Positions 14,899 through 21,833 of a stretch of DNA of 21,833 bases are shown one piece after another. Source of the stretch: a virus. Both the position numbers and the translations under genes were made by a program. Position 1 is the stretch's first letter; the number at the start of each line of letters is the position of its first letter. Location of the stretch: IMG/VR virus record IMGVR_UViG_3300021197_001675, positions 1-21,833 of that record; one strand, 5' to 3'. Below the pieces are notes generated by a model, which was not told the origin of the DNA, did no database searches, and worked only from the letters and a program-made list of their open reading frames with translations.

Positions 14899-15738
14899 TT
14901 AGAATTTAATAGCAATACCCATTGCTGTTGTCTTTTCACTTGCTGTTTTGTCATCAGTTGTATTTTCGATAAATGCTACTGCACCTGGAGCAAGTGTATA
15001 CTGTGCGCCTAGTGTAATTTCATCACTTGAAACTGTACCTGCTGATTCAGTTTTCATTGTTTCAACACCTACCATCATTGCACCAACTGTGTAAGTTGCG
15101 CCCATTGTAGTTGTGTCTGTGTCAACGTCTGCTGCAGTTGTTGCTGTATGCTTTTCAAAAGCAACACCAATTGCACCAAGACTTGCAGTTGCATTCATTA
15201 GGAATTCTTCTGAATCATCAGCGTTTTTCATCTGACCTGCACCAATTGTTGCAATTTCTTCGAGACCATAAACAGCACTGTATGCATAGCCTTCGCCTGC
15301 TGATGTGCCATAGTCATTGCCAGTTGCATTACTAATGTTTACAGTAAGTCCGCCATATGGTGATAGACTTAAAATACTTGAATGATCTGTGCTTGGCGAG
15401 CCATTGCCCAATACATATGTAAAGTCTGTTGTATCGTCGATTGCGTCAAGCGCACTGTTTACATCACCTAGGTCAAGTTTAAATACGTCATTACTTACAG
15501 TAATACTATTGCCGCCATCATCTGCACCAGTGTGATCCAAGTTAATGTCTGCACCGATAGTTAAGCCTGTGTCTGTACTAGTACTTGCTTTAAAGTTAAT
15601 ATCACCATCCATTACTGTTGATGTTGTTCCGTCGTTGTCCTGGTATGACCATTCCATGTCTCCGCCGATAGTTACATCAGCCATAACAGGTGTTGTCAAT
15701 ACTGCCAGTAGAGCAGTAGTTGCGAGTAGTCTTTTCAT
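14899..15738 (-). CDS. Outer-membrane porin, alphaproteobacterial type (phage-borne)
   Basis: 279 residues. A Sec signal peptide covers 1-20: MKRL, then a hydrophobic stretch, then PVMA with cleavage before DVTIGG. The mature part starts as porins do (VTIGGDMEWSYQD), has alternating-strand pattern throughout (for example LTIGADINLDHTG, AYSAVYGLEE, MMVGVETMKTESAG), and ends with a terminal-Phe strand (AMGIAIKF), the beta-barrel assembly signal. The EITLGAQYTLAPGAVAFIEN motif near the end is typical of Porin_4-type proteins of Rhodobacterales and relatives. It is shorter than most (300-400). AAGGA lies ahead of the ATG. Its codon preference and AT content look like the neighbouring phage genes. 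It would be made by the host Sec/BAM route and could change uptake or mask receptors. Confidence 0.83.
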   Translation of the reverse strand: MKRLLATTALLAVLTTPVMADVTIGGDMEWSYQDNDGTTSTVMDGDINFKASTSTDTGLTIGADINLDHTGADDGGNSITVSNDVFKLDLGDVNSALDAIDDTTDFTYVLGNGSPSTDHSSILSLSPYGGLTVNISNATGNDYGTSAGEGYAYSAVYGLEEIATIGAGQMKNADDSEEFLMNATASLGAIGVAFEKHTATTAADVDTDTTTMGATYTVGAMMVGVETMKTESAGTVSSDEITLGAQYTLAPGAVAFIENTTDDKTASEKTTAMGIAIKF

Positions 15739-15769
15739 TGTCTTATATTTCCTTCTGGGGGGTTAGTTT

Positions 15770-15786
15770 ACAGCATTTATTGCTGT
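15770..15786 (-). other. Small inverted repeat in the porin leader
   Basis: ACAGCA-TTTAT-TGCTGT, an exact 6-bp inverted repeat lying 32 bases upstream of the porin ATG. It could be a leader hairpin or an operator. Too short for a firm call. Confidence 0.35.
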
Positions 15787-15853
15787 TTTGTTCTTTATTA
15801 TGCTTGCAAAAAGGTGAGTTAACACGAATTACTTGGCGAAAACATAACAAGGA

Positions 15854-15864
15854 TATTTATTATA
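15854..15864 (-). promoter_or_regulatory. Candidate porin promoter (TATAAT overlapping AATAAATA)
   Basis: In the 218-base gap between the radical SAM stop and the porin ATG, the minus strand holds TATAAT (15864-15859) overlapping a late-like AATAAATA (15861-15854). No convincing -35 box was found 17 bases upstream (TTTTAG). Either reading predicts a start near 15848-15852 and a leader of about 110 bases. The gap is otherwise AT-rich, without any gene. Confidence 0.4.
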
Positions 15865-15956
15865 TTTTTATTACTTTGTTGCTAAAAATGCAATATATTC
15901 TTTACCAGGTGTGAGATTTTTTTATTGGTGTTGCATATTTACAACTATGGAAGATA

Positions 15957-17429
15957 TTAGAATTGTGTAACAATTTTTGCTATTTCTGGGTAAGTTTCTT
16001 TAAAGTTTTCATTGCGTCTTGCATCAATAATATCTAATTCGGTCATAAGTTCTTTTTCAAGCCCATGGTATATATAATCTCCAAATTTATTTGCTAGGTT
16101 CTGAACATATTCAAACTTACTTGCTTTTAATTTTTTTACTACATAATCAGTATTCTTAATATTATACACACTAAAATATTCAGGATGCCATAAAAAATTA
16201 AAACTTATTTTTAAATTGTTATCTAATGCAAACTGAGCAACATCATCTAAATCTAACACATTAAAAATACTTACAGTACAGTGAAGATGCAGGTCAAAGT
16301 TGCATTTATTGTATTTTTCAATATTTTCTTCTACTATATTCCACTTTACCGTGCCGTGTCTTTCATAGTTAAATTTTTCATTTATGTTATCTATGCTAAA
16401 AACTAGTTTAACTTTTTGGAATTGTAATAACTCTTTGACTAACTCATTATTATAAATTGTGCCATTTGTATTGTAAGATATACTTATATTTTTTGGTAAA
16501 GTTTTAAGTAGTGCAATATGTTTTGTATCTAACATAGGCTCTCCGCCTATAAGTTTTATACTTTTTAATTCTTGTAAATCTTTTCCAAAATCTCTCCAAA
16601 ATTCACTAGTAGTTTTAAATGTGTAATCTACTTCATGTAATTCTGGTCGCTGTATACCAAATTTTTTATCTTCTTTGTACCAGGCACTACTTCTGCCATA
16701 GAAACAAATTCTGCACTTACTGTTACAACTAAATCCTATTTTCAAATCCACAGTAACTGGACTATTTTGGACATTAAAAAAGTCTGTAGTGAACGCAATA
16801 GGTTGTTTTAAATCTCGTGTTCTTTTACTAGGTAAGCCTACATTTTCAGATTTCCAACAATAATCACAATAACTTGATTTTTTTCCAGACAAAAAATCTT
16901 CTCTAAATGACTCATAGTCCTTACTTTTCCATGCATCTATTACGCTATCAGATAATATGTTCATTCTTGATTTATCTCGATAAAAATAATGTCCTACAGT
17001 TTCGCAACAAGATCTATAATCTCCATTGGTCTTAATTTCTAAATTAGTGAAAGGAGTAATGCAAATAGTATCCGGGTAGTCAAACCTAGTATTTCTTTGC
17101 ATTTTTAAAATTTTTTCGTCATTTATAGTGCAGTTGACAATATCTTTACAATAGGTGTTTATTAATTCTTCGGTGTGACTGTTGTTTGTAAAAAAATGTA
17201 TAAAATAAGTTGGTATATCTAAATATTCTACAATGCGAAAAAAATGTTTCCAAATGCCAAATTCAGTTTCTCCATAAGCAGTTATGATGATCCTTTCATC
17301 TGTACTATATGTTTCTTTGGCGATTGACTGTAAGTCATTATACATATCAGCGAAAGGAAGATTGTAATAATTGCTTATTTCTTTTTCAAATACGATCACG
17401 GATTCTGCTCCACTGTACACCAATTTCAT
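15957..17429 (-). CDS. Twitch-domain-type radical SAM protein
   Basis: 490 residues. The radical SAM cluster motif Cys235-x3-Cys239-x2-Cys242 (CNSKCRIC) follows a strand (VTVDLKIGFS). Further on are IKLIGGEPML (the GGE motif), ISYNTNGT and VKLVFSIDNINEKFNYERHG, as in SPASM/twitch radical SAM enzymes. Before the core, at about 125-205, lies a cysteine-bearing twitch-like segment (ICITPFTNLEIKTNGDYRSC, then CDYCW) for an auxiliary cluster. An added N-terminal region (1-115) has an alpha/beta look and no name. Such enzymes act on peptides, sugars or nucleotides; the substrate is unknown. ATG at 17429 is preferred; the frame can be extended two codons to a TTG. It overlaps the GT-B gene by 44 bases and is co-transcribed with it. 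Confidence 0.86.
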   Translation of the reverse strand: MKLVYSGAESVIVFEKEISNYYNLPFADMYNDLQSIAKETYSTDERIIITAYGETEFGIWKHFFRIVEYLDIPTYFIHFFTNNSHTEELINTYCKDIVNCTINDEKILKMQRNTRFDYPDTICITPFTNLEIKTNGDYRSCCETVGHYFYRDKSRMNILSDSVIDAWKSKDYESFREDFLSGKKSSYCDYCWKSENVGLPSKRTRDLKQPIAFTTDFFNVQNSPVTVDLKIGFSCNSKCRICFYGRSSAWYKEDKKFGIQRPELHEVDYTFKTTSEFWRDFGKDLQELKSIKLIGGEPMLDTKHIALLKTLPKNISISYNTNGTIYNNELVKELLQFQKVKLVFSIDNINEKFNYERHGTVKWNIVEENIEKYNKCNFDLHLHCTVSIFNVLDLDDVAQFALDNNLKISFNFLWHPEYFSVYNIKNTDYVVKKLKASKFEYVQNLANKFGDYIYHGLEKELMTELDIIDARRNENFKETYPEIAKIVTQF

Positions 17430-18240
17430 CTGCAAACCATTCGATATAACTCATACGGTTTAGCCACACATGTCTACTGGGCTTGCTTAACCATCCGCCC
17501 ATGCTAGTTCCAACATCGTACGCTAAACTACTTTCGCTTACTATTGCAGGCACACCTTGTATAATACTGTTTATGCCAGCATTGCTACTATGGCTTACAG
17601 TAAAGTGCGTATGCTTTAGCATATGCTCTAAATCAAAACTATCATAAGTTTGTTGAACCTGCTGAGGTATATTCCAAGTTACGTCTTGTTCTTTATACCA
17701 TTGCATATCGCATGACCAATGCAATGACTCTCTATAGCGAGGATGGCTTCGAACAACTATAGGCTTGTCTGTAAACTTGCGTATTTCTGCAATAGTATTA
17801 CGATAGTATGTATCCATATCGGGCATATTGCGCCACTGTTCACTGTGTCCGTGCTGTCCACAAATTAAAATGTATTCGCCATGTTGCTTCCAAGGTTGCA
17901 ATACAATACCAAACTTTTTTACTCTATCGTCTGGCATGTAAGTATCCACTGCAAAGTCTGCATCTCTGTTGATCCCGTTTATACCCAACTTCCAAGTTTC
18001 ATTGCGTATAAGCCCGCCCACTTCAATGACAATGACTGGCTTATTTCGTGCGCGGTAATGATCCCATACTGCTTTGTTAGCACCCATTTTACCAAACCAT
18101 AATACACTCCATATGAGAGCAGCATCAGCATCCATGTCATTTTCGACAAGTGTGTCTGTTTGTTGTATAGCATTTACGAGTTGTGGGTAAACTTCTTTTG
18201 CGTTACCTGGTAAATTGTCAGGAAAGTGAGATATTTTCAT
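17386..18240 (-). CDS. GT-B-fold glycosyltransferase-like protein (capsule KpsC/KpsS style)
   Basis: 284 residues. Recognition is by pattern: KPVIVIEVGGLIRNETWKLG (about 67-87), YILICGQHGHSEQW (near 120-133), KPIVVRSHPRY (about 155), and the nucleotide-sugar-site-like Ser216-His217-Ser-Ser-Asn-Ala-Gly followed by IIQGVPAIV. The last block, S-S-N-x-G-x-x-x-I-x-x-G-x-P, is the typical GT-B C-domain signature of capsule Kdo transferases and related surface enzymes. No membrane segment is seen; a cytoplasmic enzyme is expected. There is no Shine-Dalgarno; TAAAAT lies five bases before the ATG. First gene of the minus-strand unit, directly overlapping the radical SAM gene. Donor and acceptor are unknown. 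Confidence 0.62.
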   Translation of the reverse strand: MKISHFPDNLPGNAKEVYPQLVNAIQQTDTLVENDMDADAALIWSVLWFGKMGANKAVWDHYRARNKPVIVIEVGGLIRNETWKLGINGINRDADFAVDTYMPDDRVKKFGIVLQPWKQHGEYILICGQHGHSEQWRNMPDMDTYYRNTIAEIRKFTDKPIVVRSHPRYRESLHWSCDMQWYKEQDVTWNIPQQVQQTYDSFDLEHMLKHTHFTVSHSSNAGINSIIQGVPAIVSESSLAYDVGTSMGGWLSKPSRHVWLNRMSYIEWFADEIGVQWSRIRDRI

Positions 18241-18245
18241 TGTGA

Positions 18246-18251
18246 ATTTTA
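18246..18251 (-). promoter_or_regulatory. Possible -10 element for the GT-B gene
   Basis: Minus-strand TAAAAT, five bases (TCACA) before the ATG at 18240. It lacks a clear -35 partner. If used, the transcript would be leaderless or nearly so, matching the absence of a Shine-Dalgarno. Confidence 0.25.
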
Positions 18252-18256
18252 AAACC

Positions 18257-18264
18257 TATAAATA
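18257..18264 (+). promoter_or_regulatory. T4 late promoter, exact consensus TATAAATA
   Basis: A perfect TATAAATA octamer, five bases (GTTAT) before the ATG at 18270 and no Shine-Dalgarno. It is the only exact consensus noted in the window and drives the plus-strand accessory genes, 18270 onward, which overlap one another as ATGA or are adjacent. Confidence 0.62.
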
Positions 18265-18269
18265 GTTAT

Positions 18270-19160
18270 ATGCGCACATTATCAGTATTTACCACTTGGC
18301 ATCCAATAGGCTATAAGAAATATGGCAAGCAGTTCATTGAAGGATACAATGCAAACTGGCCCAAGGAAGTTTCTCTAACAATCTATGCTGAGGATCACAA
18401 TCCAGATGTACAGGGTAATCACATGATTACACTGAACGATCAACGAACAGCATTGCCAGATTTAAAAAGTTGGCAAGAGCGTCATAAAAATAATCCACAC
18501 GCACACGGATATAACAAGGACAAAACTAAAAAAAGTTTTCTTTGGGATGCAAGTCGTTTTGCAAACAAAGTGTTTGCACTGTGGCACTTTGCAGAACACT
18601 GCAACACAGACACGTTCATATGGTGTGACGGCGATGTAAGAACACATACACCTATGACACTGGAGTTTATACACAGCATTGCTCCTAGTGAAAATCAACT
18701 TGCTACATACTTGGGACGCAGGACTTGGCCCGAGTGCGGCTGGATGATGTTTAATCGCAACCATCCAAAGTTTGCGGAGTTTATGGAGCAATGGCGTTGG
18801 ATATACGAAAGTGATGACATCTTTGAACATGATGAATACCATGATAGTTTTATCTTTGGCGAACTAGTGGAAGACTTTAAAGCAGTGGGTGTAGAATTTA
18901 ATGATCTGGGCGGACCAGACAAAGGCGGGCATATCTTTATTAATAGTCCATTAGGAGCATACATGGATCACTTAAAAGGCTTTAGAAAAGAAGTTGGAAA
19001 AAGTCTAGCAGGTGACCTAGTAGGTGGATTTCAACATAGTGATAATCCTCATTGGCAAGACCTAAGACAAGTTAGTAAACAACAAATACGAGCAGAGAAA
19101 ATGAAAAATCCACATGAGTATGATGCAACACAAGAACAAAAAAGTAAGGGGATAAAATGA
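18270..19160 (+). CDS. GT-A-like glycosyltransferase
   Basis: 296 residues. The start MRTLSVFTTWHPIGYKKYGK, then a strand and loop (EVSLTIYAEDHNP), the aspartate pair Asp120-Gly-Asp122 in FIWCDGDVRTH (a DxD-type metal/nucleotide site), and then GWMMFNRNHPKF (about 154-165) with DDIFEHDEYHDSFIFG reads as a GT-A transferase of the GT8-like sort. Donor and acceptor cannot be told. No signal or membrane segment. Read from the TATAAATA promoter at 18257; the end overlaps the oxygenase gene (ATGA at 19157-19160), which suggests linked expression and related function. The C-terminus is charged and tail-like. Confidence 0.66.
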   Translation: MRTLSVFTTWHPIGYKKYGKQFIEGYNANWPKEVSLTIYAEDHNPDVQGNHMITLNDQRTALPDLKSWQERHKNNPHAHGYNKDKTKKSFLWDASRFANKVFALWHFAEHCNTDTFIWCDGDVRTHTPMTLEFIHSIAPSENQLATYLGRRTWPECGWMMFNRNHPKFAEFMEQWRWIYESDDIFEHDEYHDSFIFGELVEDFKAVGVEFNDLGGPDKGGHIFINSPLGAYMDHLKGFRKEVGKSLAGDLVGGFQHSDNPHWQDLRQVSKQQIRAEKMKNPHEYDATQEQKSKGIK

Positions 19161-19930
19161 GTAACCTAAGTGTATTACAAAACATAACAGAAGTGCGCAG
19201 CGATCCGTATCCTTATGTATGCGTGGAAGGCGCAATGCCTGACAGATTTTACAGAGAACTAGAAGCAACATTTCCAGAGGATATGATTGTTAATAATACA
19301 CAGCCACATGATGGCGGTATTTGTTATCGCTTTAAATGTAAAGAAGCAGAGATGTGGGAACCACCTGCTATCTGGCAAGACTTTTTTAGATATCATTCAA
19401 GTACAGAGTACTTTCGTGCATGTGCAGAATTATTTGCTCCGCATATTGTTGCAGCATATGGTGAAGAGTTTTATGAAAATTTAAAAACTAAGCCAGTTAG
19501 TGTGCGTGATGTAGACAGCAGTGGACACTATGTTACTGACTGTCAGTTTGTTGTACATGAACCTGTGGATCAAACAGGCACAAGTCGTACACCGCATGTG
19601 GATAATCCTGTTGAGATCTATGCTGGACTGTTATACATGCGCAAGCAAGCAGACATGGCAGAGGGCGGTAACTTTACAGTGCATAGAGTCACAGGCGAAA
19701 TCACAGAAGTAAACAAGAGCTTGGGCAGACAAGTGGATGCTAGTTTACATGAGCCTGTGTTTGAAGTACCTTATCGTGCAAACAACTTTTGTATGTTCCT
19801 CAATGTAAAAGACAGTGTACACAGTGTTACACCTCGCATTGCTCCTGTAGAGCGTAGACACAGCATTAATATTATAGGCGAGTTTAACGGTACAGGCAAG
19901 ATGTGGAAGGTAAAAGAAATTAAGTCATGA
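19157..19930 (+). CDS. 2OG-Fe(II) oxygenase
   Basis: 257 residues. The iron site is His147-x-Asp149 (RTPHVDNP) with distal His222 (DSVHSVTPR), and an Arg about 11-12 residues later (Arg233/234, VERRHSINIIGEF) for the 2-oxoglutarate carboxylate. The jelly-roll strands between (IYAGLLYMRKQADMAEGGNF) fit the prolyl-4-hydroxylase-like group. Enzymes of this type hydroxylate proteins, sugars or small molecules and are frequent in marine T4-like phages. AAGGGG (19146-19151) supports the start. It is overlapped by genes on both sides (ATGA), inside the glycosyltransferase/methyltransferase run. The substrate is not evident. Confidence 0.88.
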   Translation: MSNLSVLQNITEVRSDPYPYVCVEGAMPDRFYRELEATFPEDMIVNNTQPHDGGICYRFKCKEAEMWEPPAIWQDFFRYHSSTEYFRACAELFAPHIVAAYGEEFYENLKTKPVSVRDVDSSGHYVTDCQFVVHEPVDQTGTSRTPHVDNPVEIYAGLLYMRKQADMAEGGNFTVHRVTGEITEVNKSLGRQVDASLHEPVFEVPYRANNFCMFLNVKDSVHSVTPRIAPVERRHSINIIGEFNGTGKMWKVKEIKS

Positions 19931-21171
19931 GATATGCCATTGGCAAAGTTAGTGGTGTATTCATTGACAATGATGTAGCAGTAAAGTTTTTTGGAATAAG
20001 AAACAAAAGTGTAAAGGAAGTCCGTGGCACTATACAAGAATGTTATGCTAGGGAATTGCTATGTTTGCAAAGGCTCCAAGGCATGCCTGGATTTCCTAGT
20101 ATTATAGCACATAGAGACGATGAGTTAATAATAGAAATGGAGAATTGTGGAGAAAGTTTATTTAATACTTGGCACGAATATGATTTAACATTATACTTGG
20201 ATCAAGCAAATCGTATTTGCGATGCATTAGAAAAAGCAAATATACAATACTTCTTTGCAGGATTAAATAAAAAACCTAACAAGCCACCTATAGCATATAA
20301 TCCTAGAAGCGACTTTCCTTTAAGTAATCTGTGCATTAAAGATGGAGAACTAACACTAATAGACTTTGAAATGGCTAACCCAAAAGGATCTTATTTAGAA
20401 GATGCATTACATCCTAGACTTAAAGCATTGTATGAGAACTATAACCCTGATCATTTTAGAGAGTTTTTACTAACTGGATTGCGTTACCCAAAAGAAAGTT
20501 TTGACAAAGAAATGTGGAGGAAAATACCTCCTAGTGATTTTAAAGAAGAAAAATGGAATAAAATGAAAGATACTAACCCAAGAGAGGTATACAAATCAAT
20601 GACAACATTCACACAACCCAGCGATAAGATTGTTAAAGAATGGCGCAAGTATCAAAAACGTTTTGGTAAAGATCAAGCAGTTGAAAGAGTGCAAAAAATG
20701 AACCTGTCCAGTGTTTGTGGAGCAGACAAAACAGTGGTTGACATTGGGTGTAATGATGGATATATCAGTATGCTAGTAGCACCCTTGGTAGCAAGCGTAA
20801 CAGGAGTTGAGCCACATGTTGAACTAACTGAGGACAAGCCTGCAAATGTTACTTGGGTGCGCAATACCTTTAACGAGTTTTTGGCAAGCAATCCAGGCAC
20901 ATTTGATGTACTACTTAGTTTAGCAGTAAGTATTCAGTTGCGAGACTTTGGTGGACTTACAGAACAAGAGATAGTAAACGGATACTATAGTTTACTACCT
21001 GTTGGCGGCATTGTTGTACATGAGACACAAAAATTAGAGAATAGACCCAATAATCAAGAACATACAGCAGCAATGATTGACGCCTTTAAAACTAAGTTTG
21101 TGCAAATAGAACATGGAGATGCTAGAGGCAGCGGCAAACGAGAATACTATCATTTTCGCAAGGAGGCGTAA
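19927..21171 (+). CDS. Kinase-like domain fused to a class I methyltransferase
   Basis: 414 residues in two parts. Residues 1-~235 are kinase-like: Lys20 in VAVKFFG, Glu43 in the helix ARELLCLQRL, Asp129-x4-Asn134 in RSDFPLSNLCIKDG, and Asp146-Phe-Glu in LTLIDFEMA. This matches the layout of aminoglycoside-phosphotransferase/lipopolysaccharide-kinase folds, though the usual His before the catalytic Asp is missing. Residues ~255-410 are a SAM methyltransferase: VVDIGCNDGYISML (Asp272), VTGVEPHVEL, and a late FDVLLSLAVSIQL with LLPVGGIVVHETQKL. One protein could phosphorylate and methylate the same target. The start overlaps the oxygenase stop (ATGA), with only a weak ribosome site. Confidence 0.8.
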   Translation: MRYAIGKVSGVFIDNDVAVKFFGIRNKSVKEVRGTIQECYARELLCLQRLQGMPGFPSIIAHRDDELIIEMENCGESLFNTWHEYDLTLYLDQANRICDALEKANIQYFFAGLNKKPNKPPIAYNPRSDFPLSNLCIKDGELTLIDFEMANPKGSYLEDALHPRLKALYENYNPDHFREFLLTGLRYPKESFDKEMWRKIPPSDFKEEKWNKMKDTNPREVYKSMTTFTQPSDKIVKEWRKYQKRFGKDQAVERVQKMNLSSVCGADKTVVDIGCNDGYISMLVAPLVASVTGVEPHVELTEDKPANVTWVRNTFNEFLASNPGTFDVLLSLAVSIQLRDFGGLTEQEIVNGYYSLLPVGGIVVHETQKLENRPNNQEHTAAMIDAFKTKFVQIEHGDARGSGKREYYHFRKEA

Positions 21172-21833
21172 ATGGCATTTAATAATATTATGCAACTAGC
21201 AACTGCAACGTTGACAGCACAAGGTGCATTTGCTCCAGGTGCAACAGTGGTTGAATGGGGCAATCAACGTTTTAGATACAGTGAGGATTGGTTGAATGAA
21301 TGTGAAAAAACAAGCGGACGAACATTGCGTAAACCAACACAGTTTGTATGGGAATACTTTGAGGATCTGGGGTTTAGTGATTACCTTGCTATTGATATCA
21401 ACACTGAACTTAGGTCTATCGCTATGGATCTTAATTTTATCCTAAAAGACAAGTACAACTACACACAAGAGTTTGACTATGTAACAAACAATGGCACAGG
21501 TGAACACATCTTTGACCAGCGCACAGTGTTTGAGAATATGCATAACTTATGTAAAGTTGGCGGTACTATGATAAATGTACTTCCTTTTGCGCCCTGGTTT
21601 AATCATTGCTTTTACAGTTTCCATCCGCAGTTGTTCCGTGACATAGCTGCAGCAAATGGATATACCTGGCAGTTTATGTGGTTAGCACAAAACACAGGCA
21701 AGTACGTTGAATGCCCTACAGACTTTGATAGTTGGAGTTACTATGAACAAAAAAAGCCGCGCAATCCTATTAGTGATTTGGAAAAGCATTTTGATGCCCT
21801 TCATAATCGCGAAGGCAAAACTCATAATGTTAG
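21172..21833 (+). CDS. Methyltransferase-like protein (partial, runs off the right edge)
   Basis: Open for 220 codons with no stop before the window end. AGGAGG at 21161-21166, the best Shine-Dalgarno of the window, sets the ATG; a TAAATG junction joins it to the gene before. Visible features are an N-terminal helix and TVVEWGNQ, a degenerate Rossmann-type strand (YLAIDINTELRSIAMDLNF), EFDYVTNNGTGEHIFDQ, then VFENMHNLCKVGGTMINVLP with PWFNHCFYSFHP, like SAM methyltransferases of the Methyltransf_23 sort in which motif I has decayed. The call is moderate because the glycine-rich loop is not clear. Confidence 0.58.
   Translation, partial: MAFNNIMQLATATLTAQGAFAPGATVVEWGNQRFRYSEDWLNECEKTSGRTLRKPTQFVWEYFEDLGFSDYLAIDINTELRSIAMDLNFILKDKYNYTQEFDYVTNNGTGEHIFDQRTVFENMHNLCKVGGTMINVLPFAPWFNHCFYSFHPQLFRDIAAANGYTWQFMWLAQNTGKYVECPTDFDSWSYYEQKKPRNPISDLEKHFDALHNREGKTHNV

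Noticed and set aside
15739-15956. Possible small gene or RNA in the 218-base gap before the porin
   Set aside because: Only short AT-rich frames and no convincing structured RNA; I see promoter-like elements and a 6-bp inverted repeat only.
17430-17435. TTG start two codons upstream for the radical SAM gene
   Set aside because: An ATG lies six bases downstream (17429) and is the more ordinary start.
1-21833. tRNA genes, CRISPR array, integrase or attachment site
   Set aside because: None seen by eye on either strand; no tRNA-like cloverleaf or regular spaced repeats were found, though a covariance scan was not possible.

Overview
The window is a contiguous piece of an AT-rich, tailed-phage genome of the T4-like myovirus type, most like those of marine hosts. 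Recognisable T4-type genes are a tail-tube-fold baseplate protein, gp4 head-completion nuclease, gp16/gp17 terminase, gp32 single-strand binding protein, UvsX and UvsY. An alphaproteobacterial host, plausibly of the SAR11/Pelagibacter kind, is inferred from two passenger genes: a Usg-family protein (a family typical of Alphaproteobacteria) and a porin of alphaproteobacterial style. No bacterial housekeeping gene, tRNA, integrase or CRISPR array was seen.

Layout. (1) 1-5524, plus strand: a virion-morphogenesis run (tube/baseplate protein, unknown, gp4, gp16, three structural-type unknowns including one with a peptidoglycan-binding repeat), tightly packed with TAATG stop/start overlaps. (2) 5508-6597, minus strand: an inverted two-gene cassette, an SGNH-hydrolase-like protein and a free-standing HNH endonuclease, placed between small terminase and large terminase. 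(3) 6633-11041, plus: Usg-like protein, gp17, and an 855-residue acidic unknown, closed by a UACG-tetraloop terminator. (4) 11112-14848, plus: a recombination/replication operon (gp32, unknown, uvsX, 73-aa unknown, uvsY) with a good sigma70-type promoter and bounded by terminators on both sides. (5) 14899-18240, minus: porin, radical SAM protein and GT-B-like transferase. (6) 18270-21833, plus: GT-A-like glycosyltransferase, 2OG-Fe(II) oxygenase, kinase-like/methyltransferase fusion and a methyltransferase-like protein cut by the window end.

How the genes work together. Regions 1-3 build and fill the capsid; region 4 handles single-stranded DNA and strand exchange. Regions 5-6 are accessory: a set of glycosyltransfer, methylation, hydroxylation, radical chemistry and possible phosphotransfer enzymes, next to a phage-borne outer-membrane porin. 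The best inference is remodelling of a glycan or other surface molecule of the infected cell or virion, but the substrate cannot be read from sequence.

Regulation. T4-late-promoter-like octamers (TATAAATA and one-base variants) lie exactly five bases before the ATG of three genes (6633, 8474, 18270). With T4 late-promoter geometry this predicts transcription starting at the A of the ATG, i.e. leaderless late mRNAs; these genes also lack a Shine-Dalgarno sequence, whereas many of the other genes have one.
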